Positions 1 through 12,325 of a stretch of DNA of 64,000 nucleotides are shown here, one piece after another. The first letter of the stretch is position 1. Each line of letters begins with the position of its first letter. The notes under the pieces were generated by a model. The model did not search any database and was not told where the DNA came from. It worked only from the letters and a program-made list of their open reading frames with translations. Origin of the DNA: Lichenostomus cassidix (Eukaryota > Chordata > Aves > Passeriformes > Meliphagidae); the NCBI GenBank assembly GCA_008360975.2, contig CM039184.1, positions 38,861,797 to 38,925,796 on the forward strand, given 5' to 3'. Made by a program: the position numbers and the translations under genes.

Positions 1-40
1 CTGAAATGTCTGTCTGTTTTTTTTCTTTTTAATTCTCAAG

Positions 41-67
41 CTCACTATTTGGATAAGATAGTGAAAG
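41..67 (+). CDS. TENM2: TENM2 alternatively spliced microexon, site A (9 residues)
   Basis: A 27-nt exon sits between a long T/C-rich tract ending in CAAG and a GTACTG donor. With one G from the upstream exon it reads AHYLDKIVK, and its last G joins AG of the next exon to give E (then GCPGLC). Both flanking introns are phase 1, so skipping keeps the frame. From knowledge of the family, teneurins carry a short optional insert of this kind between EGF repeats 7 and 8 (splice site A), near the cysteines that form the covalent dimer. The donor is weak (GTACTG), which fits optional use. Only 40 bases of upstream intron are visible. Exon identity is strongly supported by sequence and frame; regulation is inferred. 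Confidence 0.9.
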
Positions 68-2564
68 GTACTGTATATTTGCTCTTTGACATGCCTATAT
101 CTACATGGTTTTTTTATATATTAATATATAGTTAAAAACATACTAGTCTGGGCAAAAGAACCTTCTCTTACATACATTCCATGGATTATTTATATAGTTC
201 ATATGGCTTTCAACTCATCTCAAAATTTTGTTTCTGTTATATGGTAACACTTTATCAGTAATTATACATTTATATATAAACTGTATACATGTATTAGATT
301 TAATCTGAACCAATAACTGAAGATAGTATTCATTTGCTGTTTGGCACTTTTTTTTGTTAGCTTTTTCATTGGACCTCTGCCTACAAAACCCTAAATATTG
401 AGGGTACAAAGCAAAGTGACACTCTTGGCACAGAACAAGTGTCATTATTTCTAAAGAACAGATTAATTATACAGATGTGTGTGTTTATATACAGACAGAT
501 CAATAGAATTCCTGAGGTTTTTAAGCTTTTGATTATCTAAATGTAGAAAATCCATAGGAAATTAAGACTTGTATCTTGTATGAGTCTAGAAAAATCTTAA
601 ATAGTTTATTCAACATTTTCAATTGAGAGGTTCAAGGATACAAAAGCCTAACATGAAACAGCAAATATTCTTGTATCTTCAGTTACGGTAAAAATTGATT
701 GAGAAAACTGTTTAAAATATTCCTACCCCCCTTTCCCTGAGTATCTTTCTCTATTCCTTGTGTTTTTTTCATTAGAATATGGCAATATTGATGGCAATAT
801 CCAGGCTTTCACACAATAAGTCTTGAGTGTACCCAGTTGACTCCTAAATTGCTTTGTCAGTATTGCAATTATATATGTGAGTCTTCTGTAAGTCAGATAG
901 AAGAAATATAAAGAAAAAAGTAGATCTCAGTACATTAACAAATACTATCAGCATAAAAGTAGCAAGACTAATTTCAGCCTGGCATGATGGCACAATATCC
1001 ATAACTGTAGCATCCCCATACTTCCTCACAGGAGGTTTTCCTGATTCTCTGCCTTCTACGAGTGATTTGACAAGAGTTAAGCTCCCTTTGTAACTTTTTT
1101 CTGAGAATGTTTGTAATTTGGAGCTTCATGGTTGAAAGGAGTCAGTAAATTCAAAACTCTTTAGAAGACAAAAGACAATTTACTTCTGAAAAACTGCTCT
1201 AAGCTCAACTAAGCTTAACCAAAATGGATCAGTAGGTTAGTTCACAAAGATAGGTGTTCTAAAAAGTAAAGAACTGTTTACCCAGTTACTTAGGGGTTTT
1301 CGACGAAAACTTACAGAAAATTGTTGTGTCCAGAAATATCTGATTTGTAGCCACCTTCTCATAAGATACTTAGTGCCATATCTGTACTTGCTTCTGTCAG
1401 TGTCTTATCATAGTCATAGATAAGGAACACTGAAATCTACATATTTATAGTGTTGTCATCCTCATACAGATCATGTTGGCTGCATGCCAGATTTCATCAC
1501 TAGGAACTGACAGATACTGTTTTTTTTAATGCAATGTTAGACTGAAAACAATTATCGATTTTGGATATATTAAATTATGTTAATTGTTTCCCAAATTTTC
1601 CCTCCTTGGCCATAAAAGCAGACAAGATAGGATATAAAGGTAACAGCACAAAAGCCTTAGGGAGATTGTCACAAAAAATCACTCTCTGCTATCTGTCTTG
1701 AAGCACGTCACTACCGTGTTTTTGTTCAGTCTATCAATGTTTATTGTGGTCCTTATGGTATTTCATTTTGTCCGTCCTAAGTAATCAAATACGCACAGCT
1801 ATTACATTTAGTTGGAAATCCTGTTGGTCCTGTCCCATCCGTATGCAGCCTGAATCCTAATGTTTGTTAGAATAGATGCTAAGCTGCTTCACTATTTCCT
1901 GGGCTTTGCTTATTCTGTGAAAAGGAATGTATTTTAGCATAAAGTATAGTCATTAAAACTGGCCTATACTTTGTGCAATTATTTAACGCACTGTAATTTC
2001 ACATGAATACACGGCAACTCTGAGACCAGATAAAGTTAACCTTCTCTTTTATTACTTGCCTAAAATCATACCCATTTTCCTACTTAAGAAGTTGAAGGGA
2101 TTTGTTCATAGTAACAGGGAGCTTAAACATTTGTTCCAGTAAGTAATCAGTACTGCATAGAGCAAATAATAATCTATTCTATGAGAACAGAAAAATGTAT
2201 CATTTTACACAGCTGTGTTTGCACTATGCACTCATCTCTTGTTACTTTGAAAAAAAAAAAAGAAAAATTTAAAAAAACCAAACTTAATTTTGTCTGGCCT
2301 GCAGGTATTTAGAGGATTGGTGCATTTATTTCCTGCCTGTACAGGTAAGTGGTGTCTCAAGTGTCAGGCCAATCAAAGATGCCACTTTGTTAAGAATTAT
2401 GTTCCCCAGGTAATGTTGCTGTTCCACTCCATGTGCAATTACAGTATTTGTGCTGTTCTTAAGGCCTGTTCCCAATAAGTGTCCCTTGTTTGTATTTTTT
2501 TTTTTCCTTTTCTATTGTTACAGTATTTAAATTACTTGTGATTTTTCTTTGTCTGTTTCAACAG
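68..2564 (+). other. TENM2: Intron, site-A microexon to EGF8 exon
   Basis: AT-rich intron of about 2.5 kb from donor GTACTG to acceptor TTTCAACAG. I see no transposon. An RBFOX-type TGCATG lies at 1481-1486, too far from the microexon for any firm claim. A candidate cryptic 40-nt exon with good splice signals lies at 2305-2344 and is discussed as a finding. Confidence 0.8.
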
Positions 2565-2711
2565 AGGGCTGCCCTGGTCTGTGCAACAGCAATGGGAGAT
2601 GCACGCTGGACCAAAATGGCTGGCACTGTGTCTGCCAGCCGGGATGGAGGGGAGCAGGTTGTGACGTAGCCATGGAAACCCTCTGCACTGACAGTAAGGA
2701 CAACGAAGGAG
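2565..2711 (+). CDS. TENM2: TENM2 exon: EGF-like repeat 8 and start of Cys-rich region
   Basis: 147-nt exon entered in phase 1 (the codon for E is split) and left in phase 1 (GAA GGA G, then GTAAGA). It encodes [13 protein letters not shown], then [13 protein letters not shown], then the start of the acidic segment ending KDNEG. Six cysteines with C-x3-C, C-x-C and GWRGxGC spacing define one complete extracellular EGF-like repeat, the last of the eight-repeat stalk known in teneurins. It follows the site-A microexon and is completed by the next exon at the split codon for D. The sequence matches teneurins closely; assignment to paralogue 2 rests on the exons downstream. Confidence 0.95.
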
Positions 2712-5700
2712 GTAAGAGACACCAACTGGATCCTTAACTCTGGGGAGCACATGTTGAGGAATGGAGATTTTTCTGTCAGGTGATTAAATACTTCTATGAG
2801 AACCATACAGACATTTTACTAGCTCTTAGGTGTCCAGTGTTTTATATGGCATATCAGCAAAGCCTTACAAGCTGCATGCGACAGGTGAGATGTGTACTTA
2901 GATGGATGTCACCTTAGTTTCCCTGCAGTGTTCTTTTGTACTGGAATAAAACATAGTTTCAACTCAGTGAACTTTTGTAGAGGGGGGAAAAAAGGAAGGA
3001 GTTCAAAATTTCAGAGACCTCACAAGGAAATTGTCCCAAGAGAATAGGTTGAACTGGGAGTTTACATTTTGAAATATGACACCATTGCTGGAAACAATTG
3101 GTTGCCCAGCCTACAGAGATCTTATCTCTCCATAGCCTGTGGATGCTCCCAGAAGTCTATTTTTTTTTTGTCTTACTTTTCCACAGTCCATCATTTAGGT
3201 GACAGGTAACAATCTGCAGCAAGATGCAGGCAGGACTGCTAACTTAAGAAATCAATCTGTGATTATTGTTGTAGTCTAGAGAAGCTAGAGGGGCTGTGAC
3301 TTAGCATGATTCCAGAATCACATCATTTAAAAAAAAACCAAAAAAAAGATTAAATGTGTTTGCAGTCAAATATTAGATCAGCATATTGCTTTCATTGTCT
3401 GTCTTTCTTCCCCTTCTCTCATCAATTCTATTTGCCTAACACCTTCAGATTATAGAAGAGATAAAAACTCCATTAGGGCCTCTGGCTGATGATAAAGTCA
3501 TCTGGGACTTGTCTTTCTGGTTTAGACTGTATATGCCTTTGGAATTGCTGGTTGACTCTTTGCTCTAATATCCCTGCTGCAGCTGGGATCTTAGACATCA
3601 CAATCTGTAAATAACAGCAGCATTTTCTTCCTGAGGAAAATGAATAACATGGTTAAAGCTGTGCTCCTGTTTATTACTGTACATGTCATTTGGCTTGTCG
3701 TCCTTCTCCATTACATATTATATATTTTGAGTCAGCTTTCCTTACTTAGTGGCTGAAGCAGTCTGACATAGATTCCACACAGAGATGAACTTGTCTGGTG
3801 AATTAAGTTCAGGTGGGCCAGGGAATTGCGGAGACAAGGGAAAAAGAGAAACCTGCAAACAATAAAAGAAACAAAGCAAGGAGGAGGGGAAGAAATTAGG
3901 TGGAAGCATAAAAACTTGGAGAAAGAAATAGATTGTATAGGGAAAAAATGGGAAAATACATTGAAAGCCCAATAATAGACTAAAAGAGATTCAGTAAATG
4001 TTCAAGATCATATAAGGATGTGGCATATCAGAGGAATGGTCAAGAGCAGGTAATGGAGCAGTAGGAGGAAGAAGGTGAACAGGAATGCATTTAAAAGGAA
4101 CAAGAGAAAAGAATTTGCTCCTTCAGACTGAAAACAGTAATAGCTTTTTGTGGGGAAAAGGACCAAGGAATTGGAGCAGAGCAATATAACATGACTTAAA
4201 TAAGAAAGAACAATATTAGGGGGCAAAAAGCTAATTCTGGTATTTTGATACTTTTGTTTCTCTCTCATTTTCTCTTTTCAATATTGCCTTTACAGACATC
4301 TTTATGCAGCTATGCATGAGGAAGGGGTTGGCCAAGCTCTTGTTTTGCCATGATTCACCTGCATAATGCTATTTGTCAATGGCATTCCTCCTATTGTAAT
4401 TTATATGCTTCGCTACAGAGCATATTCACTCCAGTCTTTGACTGTGGCTGAGGAGAAGGGTTAAAATTTAACAATTAAATCAAATTAAAAATGGATGCAT
4501 ACCTAACAAAACTAGGGGAGGAAAGTCTCCTTTGTAACCTACCTGGAAAGAGAAGAAGCATTTCTTTTCTTTCCGAGAGTACCTGAGATCAACCCACTTA
4601 TGTCCAAGCAAGCCATTAAAATTTCAGACAGCTATAGAGAATGGCACAAGTATTCTTCTGCCGGATTTGTTTATTGTGGGAGATTAGGTTATCAGAGCGC
4701 TTGTGCTGAATTTATAGTATCACTGTGGGTAGTGTGATCTACATCTCACTAGTCTCAGTGATTATATAATTAAAGTTATCTCAGTTGTTGTCTATTTGAT
4801 ATGCTGTGGTTAATCTTTATGCTTTATCCTTCACTGGGTAAAATATATTTCATATATTAATATGAGCACAGCTCGTTAATAAAAGTGTCTGCTTTTCCTT
4901 TGATTCTTTGCTCTTTCTGAGACTGATTATTCAAATTCTGTGAACATGAGCATCCTAAGGATTCCAGTGGGAATATTCTCCATAGGAAATCCTAATGGCA
5001 TCAAGGCATACCTGAGTATTTTCCCTTGTAGATACCATTGACATATGATGGGATGATTATTACTTACCTTCATTTTAGTACAGATTTCAAAAAGTCTTGC
5101 AAATCATTTCCTTTTTCTTGAAGGCTCAGTCTTTATTTTCCTTTGTGTTTGACTGGATTTTTCTTTACAATTTAGCAACCCACAAGGCAAGTGTGCAGCA
5201 AGCAGATCTTAGCCTAAATTAAACTTCTAAAGACTTTGTGAGGAGAGGGAAGTCAGAGCTGTATGTTGGTGGAATAAGCCTAACTTCTTGGGGAAAAAAA
5301 TGTATCACTATTGCACTTTAATAAAGTGTGTCATGCTTTGTTATCACTGTAGGAAGAATAAGCTGTTTACTCTTTAGTTTAGATGAGTCCTTATTGAACA
5401 GATTCCTTAGTTAAGTTTGCTTTTTATTAGCTTCTATCCAATTATTTAGAGTAGTTACAGGTTTCCATGAGCAGGAGTTAAGGGATCATTAATATTCTTT
5501 TTTTTTCTGAAATGAAAATAAATACCGTAAAAAAGCAAAACTTGCTCAGCCCTACTTATTTTTTTAATTACTTGCATAGTCTAGGACAGTCTCTTCCAGT
5601 CACAGGGTACCACAAATTCAACCCAAATATTGCCTAAACCAAGACATCTTCTCTGATAGTGGCTAATAGCAATTGCATAGCAAAACATTATAATAGGGTT

Positions 5701-6664
5701 AGATGTGAACTTATATATTCTTTTGTATACTAACAGGCTGCTAATTAAAGTAAAAAATTACTGCCACAGAATGTTTTCAATGTCAGAAGAATTGCTAAGT
5801 GCAAAGATAAGCCAAGCTAAGGAAATCTCAGGAAGTATTTACTTGAGCTAGGAGTGATACAGTGGCATGCTCATGTTCTCTGGTTTGTGCTCCAACACTT
5901 CCCATTATTCTTCAGGGGTTTTTTGCAGCTTTGGTTGCTGGTGAGTGCTGGCTTGATAATATCCATGGGACTCATCCACAGTGGCTCCAAGATTTCTTTC
6001 TGGAGTAAGAACTCATTTAGAGCCCCACATTTTATATATTAGGCTTCTTCACTCAACAGGAAAGCTGAATTTTAGTACACTATAGGTATGCCTGTACAGA
6101 TAATGCAATACCAACATTGAGCAAGGTCCTTGCACACTGCTTAGGAATAAATCAAGGACTTTTTGTGCTTCCGTGGCTTTTCTGACCAGACATTCCTACA
6201 AGCAGTTATTCTGGTGTCTATCATTGAGTCCTTTCATCATAGCCTGTTGCAAAATTGAGGTATGTGGGAATAACTGAGGTTTGTTAATAGTTTTCTTTCC
6301 TGTCTCTTGCCTTAGTTTGCCAGTCACCAAAACTGTCTTGGTGGGCTGGCCAGCATCATAGCTCCAAAACTATGTTCTTCCTATATATTTCTAACTATAT
6401 TCAGTAGGCACTGAATTTCATTTTTTGGAGATTTTTGTTGCCTAAATGTATAATAAAATCAATTACCATGAATGTGATATGTATAGACTCTTGGCCACCA
6501 TTTCCCCTTGACACTGGCAGATCTGTGCCCAGGACTTACTTTGTCCCTCTAATTTTCTTCCATCCAGCAGTTTTATTCCATTCAAAAGCAAACAGTCTCA
6601 CAGTTACATCTTATTTTTCAGTCATGCCTTGTGGGCATGTCCTTGACTCCTTTCATTTAATCCC

Positions 6665-7205
6665 AGAACCTTAGAATGGGTTGGATTGAAGGTGTCCTTG
6701 AAGATCATCTAGTTCCAACCCCCTGCCATGAACAGGGACATTTTCTGCTACACCAGGTTTCCTAAAGCACCATCCAACCTGATGTTAAATACTTCCAGGG
6801 ATGGAGAATCCACTTCTCTGGCCAACCTGTTCCAATGCCTCACCTCCCTCACAGTAAACAATTTCTTCCTTATATCTAATTTAAACTTGCCCTCTTTCAG
6901 TTTAAAGCCATTCATCCTTGTCCCATCACTATCTGCCCTTGTCAAAAGACCCTCTCCAGCTCTTGCAGGCCCTCTTTTGGTGCTTGTAGGCTGCTACAAG
7001 GTCTTCTTGGAGCCTTCTCTTCTCCAGGCTGAACAACCCCAACTCACTCAGCCTGTCATCATAGGAGAGGTACTCCAGCCCCTGATCATCTTCCTGGCCT
7101 CCTCTGGACTCACTTTAACAGATTCATGTCCTTCTTACACTGGGGCCCCAATGCTGGACACAGAACTCCAGGTGGGGTCTCACAAGAGCAGAGTTTTGGT
7201 GGTTT
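6665..7205 (-). mobile_element. CR1 LINE 3' fragment, antisense
   Basis: On the minus strand the fragment begins near 7200 and ends at the typical CR1 tail, GGTTGGAACTAGATGATCTT followed by a segment ending near CCCATTC. Minus-strand translation of 6748-6945 contains GFKLKEGKFKLDIRKK, then HWNRLAREV and LDGALGNLV, which are hallmarks of the CR1 ORF2 C-terminus downstream of the reverse transcriptase. It is a 5'-truncated, inactive copy. The long plus-strand open frame across the same bases (6728-7207) is only its complement. Confidence 0.92.
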
Positions 7206-8139
7206 GATCATAAAATCTCTCCAAACAAGCAATTTTATCAACAGCCCATGCTCCATTGCAATTTAGTGCATTTTGCAACAAAGATAAAAGTAACAGTAGT
7301 CAAGATTTTTACAGCTAGACTTTAGCTTCTGAGGAAGAAAATAGTAGTCATTACATCTTTTGTATATAGAACCACTTACATCTAGAAAAAGAAAATATAA
7401 ATAGCCTTCTGAGACTGATAATGACTGTCCAGCTGCCTGTAGGAGTTTCTATTTTCTTTATAATTTCATCGTCATATTTGAGTGTTATAACTGACAAGGC
7501 AGCGTTGAGCTAAGGCTCATAATTTTTCGGCTGACCAAAATCCATCAATAATTTTGCAGAGCCATTTCAGAAAGGAAATTTTACTCTGCTTCACACAGTG
7601 CAATAGAGTACTTGACTTAGCAGTACTAGATAGCTCTAGCCATATAAGTACAGAGAAAGAATGAAAAATGTTTTCTCAAGTTATAAGGAGCCAGATTCAT
7701 AACCATCCGTCACTCGCCTGGGCAAGTTACTGATAAACTCCACAGGAAAATAACAAACAGCATATCCCTGTATCTTGGCTGGTGAAAATGAGATTCTTTC
7801 TCTGATTGATGTTAGTGGAGAGGCTTGTAAAAATGCATTTCCAGCTGATTAGTTCAGAAGGTGTCAATCTCATGCAGTTTTATGACCTGCAGACTATACT
7901 CCAGATGTACATTTGCTTTTTATAAACTAACAAAGATGAATGGAGAAATTTTAGCATTTCTTTGGCAACTGCACCAGATATTGCATGGGAGACCATACAG
8001 ATACATAAAACCCCAAAACTATTCTTTTAACCATCAGTACCCCCAGCTTTGACATTGATCCAGGCTTCTGGAGTTAAAACCAACAAGGGAGGTCAGTACT
8101 TCAGCTAGGAAACAGTTTCATATTTTACAAGAATTATAT

Positions 8140-8950
8140 TAGAAAATCACAAGAGTCACAGACTATTTGAGTTTGGAAAGGCCTCTGGAAATCATCTAGT
8201 CCCACCCCCTGCTCAAAGATGGATTAGCTAGAGCAGGTTGCTCAGAATGTGCTTAAAATGTGTTTCAATGTCTCCAAGGATGAAGACTCCACAGCTTCCC
8301 TGGGCAACTCGTTGCGGTATCCAGCCACTTTCACAGTAAAGAATGGTCTTCTGCTATTTAGACCAGATTTCCTGTTTCAGTTTCTGCCCATTGCCTCTTT
8401 CCTTTTGCTGGACACCACTGGTAGATGGACTTTTTTACACCCTCCCACCAGGTATCTACACATTGATGAGCTTCCCCCCGAGCTTTCTCTTCTCCAGGCT
8501 CAGCAGTCTCAGCTCTCTCAGCCTTTCCATGTGGGAGAGATGTGTCAAGCCCTCAAGAGTCTTCATGGTCCTTCACTGAGCTTTCTCTAGTATGTCCATG
8601 TCTCTTGTACCACAAAGTCCAGCCTGCTCACAGAGCTGTGTGTGCAGGTGTGGCCTCCCCAGTGCTGAGTAGAGGGGACTGATCACCCTGCCTGACCTGC
8701 TGGCAGCACTCCTAACACATCCCTGGGTGGCATTGGCACCTTCTTTGCTGCCAGGGCGTGTTGCTGGCTGGTGTTAATTTTCCACCAGGACTCCCAAAGC
8801 TATTTTATGGTGCAGGGCGTTGTTCCTCCCCAGGTGCAGGACTTGGCACTTCTCATTGTGGAACTGCATGTGGTTCCTGTCAGCCCATTTTTCTAGCCTG
8901 TTGGTGTCTGTCTGAATGGTAACATGACCCTCTGGCATATCCTCATCCCA
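8140..8950 (-). mobile_element. CR1 LINE fragment with reverse-transcriptase remnant, antisense
   Basis: Minus-strand translation near 8780-8945 reads DTNRLEKWADRNHMQF then KCQVLHLGRNN, the CR1 reverse-transcriptase segment that follows the catalytic region. Lower coordinates continue through the ORF2 C-terminal coding region (remnants corresponding to the segment around ALVRPHLE, with frameshifts) to a tail near 8150-8215 (GACTAGATGATTTCCAGAGG on the minus strand). It is degenerate, with several frame breaks. It belongs to a different CR1 subfamily from the copy at 6665-7205, judging by sequence differences. Subfamily was not determined. Confidence 0.88.
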
Positions 8951-10280
8951 GGAAAAATCAATGTTCTTTCTTGTCTCTTTAAAAAGTTTAAACTTTGATA
9001 TACTTAATGATGCCTTTTTCATCCCATTTACTTTCCCTGAACTGATTTCAAAGTCAGCCAAGTTAAATAAGAATTTTAGGTGTACAAAAGTACAGAAATT
9101 CCAGTCCTTTACTATTTTGCCAGTCCTGTAACTGATCCACATAGCACAGCGATACTTAGAATACCTTTAGAAGATCTCTGTTTACTTACACTCTTTCAAC
9201 ATATGATTGAACAAAAACGGATGACATTTTTCCCTTCAGAAAGAAGTTTTACTCTAAAGGCAGATTCTTTTGTGAGATAAGCAGTCATGGGTTTCCTCCA
9301 AGTACTGCACTGCTATATTTTTCATTTCAGTGAGGCAAGCAAGCTCCCTCTCTAATCTAAATGGAATAATAAAATGTTTGAGCTATTTCAGTCTTGCTGT
9401 TCTTTTGGGGAAACAATTATCAGCTCTGTGATACCAGATTACATTCATCTAGAAATTTTCTGTAGCTGACATTTCCAGGCTCATTTTCCTTATGACTTTA
9501 CTTACAGCAAATTAGTAGTTATCAATTTGATCTTGATTTTAATCTTTCACCAAATTAGATTTCCAGTGATGTGACAGATCTAATGCTCCACATATGGGAA
9601 TATTTCAGCACATAAGCATAAAAGCACCCATGTGTTTAAATCTTGTTTATACTGGCCAGCATTTCCCATCAGTTTATTCAGAATAAAATCTAAATGGTAA
9701 ATACAGATTTTGTTCTCTCATACATTTTCATGTAAAAAACCTGTGGAAATTGCCTTTGCCACTAGCAACAAAATCTTTCTGCCAAGGTATAAAGGAATCC
9801 ACCTTGATACATGCTGTGAAATATTTAAAGCTACTTGCAGCATAGATATGCTAAAAAAACTTGAGGAAGACAGCAGAGTGGGAGTTACTTGTTTCTTTCC
9901 TCTAGCAAGCCAAATAACCTCACATAAAAGCTAATTAGGCCCACCTAAAATGTTTAATATTTATAAGTTAACAGTGTACGCCGAGCCTGACTGCCTTCAT
10001 TTTCTGGTTTGTTCAACATGTTTTTAGAAAAGTATTGACTAAATAGGTTCATTTTTTACATGATACTGAGTATATTCAGCTTGCATGGATTTCCATGGGA
10101 GTTTAAGAACTCGGTGGAAACAAACTCTCTTTCTTTAATTGAAAGTGAATTCATTAAAATCTTAATTATGAGTATTCTTTCATGCTACATAATTTTTTAA
10201 AACTCCCTGCTGGCTGGCTCATTCCAATGCACAGGAGCAGGAGGAAGAGTTTGTTCATCTGTGTGACTTTCTGCCAACAG

Positions 10281-10497
10281 ATGGACTAGTTGACTGTATG
10301 GATCCTGACTGCTGTTTGCAGAGTTCTTGCCAAAACCAGCCTTATTGTCGTGGACTACCTGATCCCCAAGATATCATCAGCCAAAGCCAACAGTCGCCAT
10401 CTCAGCAAGCTGCCAAAGCATTTTATGACCGGATCAGTTTTCTCATCGGAGCAGACAGCACCCATGTCATCCCTGGGGAAAGCCCTTTTAATAAGAG
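10281..10497 (+). CDS. TENM2: TENM2 exon: Cys-rich region and linker
   Basis: 217-nt exon opening with AT that completes D, then [28 protein letters not shown] and a linker ending [11 protein letters not shown] before donor GTGAGC. The cluster of cysteines is the conserved Cys-rich segment between EGF8 and the transthyretin-like domain. The linker, with DPQDIISQS and [14 protein letters not shown], is the part that best separates teneurin-2 from its paralogues as I know them. Entry is phase 1 and exit phase 2. The last codon (AG) is completed by T of the next exon to give S in place of the R read when translating into the intron. Confidence 0.95.
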
Positions 10498-11542
10498 GTG
10501 AGCGTGCCTCATCTTGTACCCATGAACACAAAGAAACTGGACAGTGGGAGACTCATGTGAGGAGAAGATCCGCTATGACTGCAAATTCTGTGGTGTGGGT
10601 TTTGAGTAAAGACCTTTTCTCTTAATATCTCCAATTGTTTGTTTTGTCTCATTTCCTGCAAAATTCAACTTACCAGGGCCACTAGGTTACAGAAGGTACT
10701 TGCCGTGCTTAGTGTCTGTATTCTAACAGGGCACTTCATTAATGATTAAATAAATCTTTATTTAACCAGTTGATTTGGGCTAGCACAGTTGGAAATATAT
10801 CAAAGCAATGAAAACACTTCAGAAGGAAAAGCAAAGCTGCACTTTTTAAACTGAGCTCACTAAATAATATAAATTATGAATTAATGTAATAGAACTGTTA
10901 AGTGCACGACAGTATAATTGCAAAAACTATTTGACTGGTGCTCTGTGAAGCAGTAATGGCCTGAAAATAAGCCAGTAACAGGAAGCAGGTGTCTGGGATC
11001 TCACTGAGTGAAAGAAGATGATTTACACTAGAACTACTGCGTTTGCAGTAATTTAACAGCATTAATGTGTTTGGGCACAGCAGTTGATTAAAAGTTGTTG
11101 CACCAATGTTCCTTATTGCTCTTTTAAATTTTGTACTTCATAGTCCCTGCAGTTTTACAGATTGCTTTGATACTAATTGAAAAGTACGTTTTGCTTTAAG
11201 AGCTTGCCAGAGGTATGACTTACAGTGAGAACATCTTGAGTTTATAAGTTCTTAAAATTCTTCAGTTAATTTCTGGTCTTAGTAACTCAGTACAGACAAA
11301 ATAAACCAATGTAAAACAATCTTGAAACAGGATTGTTATCTGCAGATTTTGAGGTATTTGTTTATGTAGTGTAAATTATGTGAACTTGTGAAAGGGTTAG
11401 AGTCTGAGGAATGTTTTTTAAATGATGGTTGATGGCATGTGGACAGGGGTGGGTGGATGTGTGTGTGTTCACTCACTGGTTTTTATTCATGCAAAAAGAA
11501 CAAAAAGCCCCAAACTTGTAATTTCCTGCATCTTTTTCACAG
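10498..11542 (+). other. TENM2: Intron between Cys-rich and transthyretin-like exons
   Basis: About 1 kb, donor GTGAGC and acceptor TTTTTCACAG. AT-rich; no repeat or additional exon recognised. Confidence 0.8.
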
Positions 11543-11662
11543 TCTTGCATCTGTCATAAGAGGCCAAGTATTAACTGCTGATGGCACACCACTCATTGGA
11601 GTCAATGTTTCCTTTCTACACTATCCAGACTATGGATATACAATCACTCGCCAGGACGGAAT
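11543..11662 (+). CDS. TENM2: TENM2 exon: transthyretin-like domain, first part
   Basis: 120-nt exon encoding [17 protein letters not shown], then [18 protein letters not shown] and TRQDGM, with M split AT/G across the intron. The RGQV...DGTPL.GVNVSF...TRQDGxFDL pattern is the carboxypeptidase-regulatory/transthyretin-like fold found in teneurins at the start of the large C-terminal superfold. It contains one N-glycosylation sequon (NVS). Donor GTAAGT is strong. Confidence 0.95.
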
Positions 11663-12063
11663 GTAAGTCCCTTTTGAAGCACTTGTAAGTCATAAAGACA
11701 GCACAGGTGTTACTGAAGAGCTGCTTGTAAAACTGAGATAATACTAAAATAATGGGGGAAAAAGACATTAGGAAACTGATTGACTAAAGCTGTGCTTTAT
11801 GCATTCTTAAAATGTAAAACATGCTGATTATTATATACTTTAGAAGTAGAAGGACTTGCTTAATTTAAACGCAGCATCCCAATTTCTCTGTTCTCTCTGT
11901 GCAGTATAATGTAATATAATTTAATTGATTTCTCCATTGTTCCCAGTAGAGCCATTCTGCATTCAGAGCAGTAGAATGGAATGAAGAATCAATCAGTAAA
12001 ATAGAAGCTGTGGATGGCTTTGGGAATTTGCTGACTAGCTAGCCCTCTTGGGATTTTTTCCAG
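11663..12063 (+). other. TENM2: Short intron within transthyretin-like domain
   Basis: 401 bases, donor GTAAGT and acceptor TTTTTTCCAG. Nothing else recognised. Confidence 0.85.
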
Positions 12064-12325
12064 GTTTGACTTGGTAGCGAATGGTGGTGCCTCTCTGACA
12101 CTGGTGTTTGAGCGATCACCCTTCCTGACACAGTATCACACAGTATGGATACCCTGGAATGTCTTTTATGTCATGGATACCCTTGTCATGAAGAAGGAAG
12201 AGAATGACATTCCTAGTTGTGATCTAAGCGGATTTGTAAGGCCAAACCCTGTTATCGTGTCATCGCCTTTATCCACCTTCTTTAGAATTTCTCCTGAAGA
12301 TAGTCCTGTCATCCCAGAGACACAG
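12064..12325 (+). CDS. TENM2: TENM2 exon: end of transthyretin-like domain, start of FN-plug
   Basis: 262-nt exon beginning with the G of the split M and continuing [20 protein letters not shown], then the [16 protein letters not shown] segment and [14 protein letters not shown]. It ends at ETQ with donor GTAAGG. It completes the transthyretin-like beta domain and enters the FN-plug, which in published teneurin structures seals the bottom of the YD shell. The exon exits in phase 0. Confidence 0.95.

Larger units (their letters stand above)
2712..10280 (+). other. TENM2: Intron, EGF8 exon to Cys-rich exon
   Basis: Intron of about 7.6 kb with donor GTAAGA and acceptor CTGCCAACAG. It holds two antisense CR1 fragments (about 6665-7205 and 8140-8950). 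A TGCATG motif at 2873-2878 lies about 160 nt past the donor. The rest is AT-rich and shows nothing I can identify. Confidence 0.8.

Noticed and set aside
2532..2806. Minus-strand frames overlapping the EGF8 exon
   Set aside because: Shadows of the plus-strand coding exon, whose cysteine pattern and splice sites are unambiguous.
6728..7207. 159-codon plus-strand open frame
   Set aside because: It is the complement of an antisense CR1 fragment; the meaningful CR1 codons are on the minus strand.
10498..10625. Open frames continuing past the Cys-rich exon
   Set aside because: The GTGAGC donor at 10498 and phase match to 11543 place the exon end; downstream residues are intronic.
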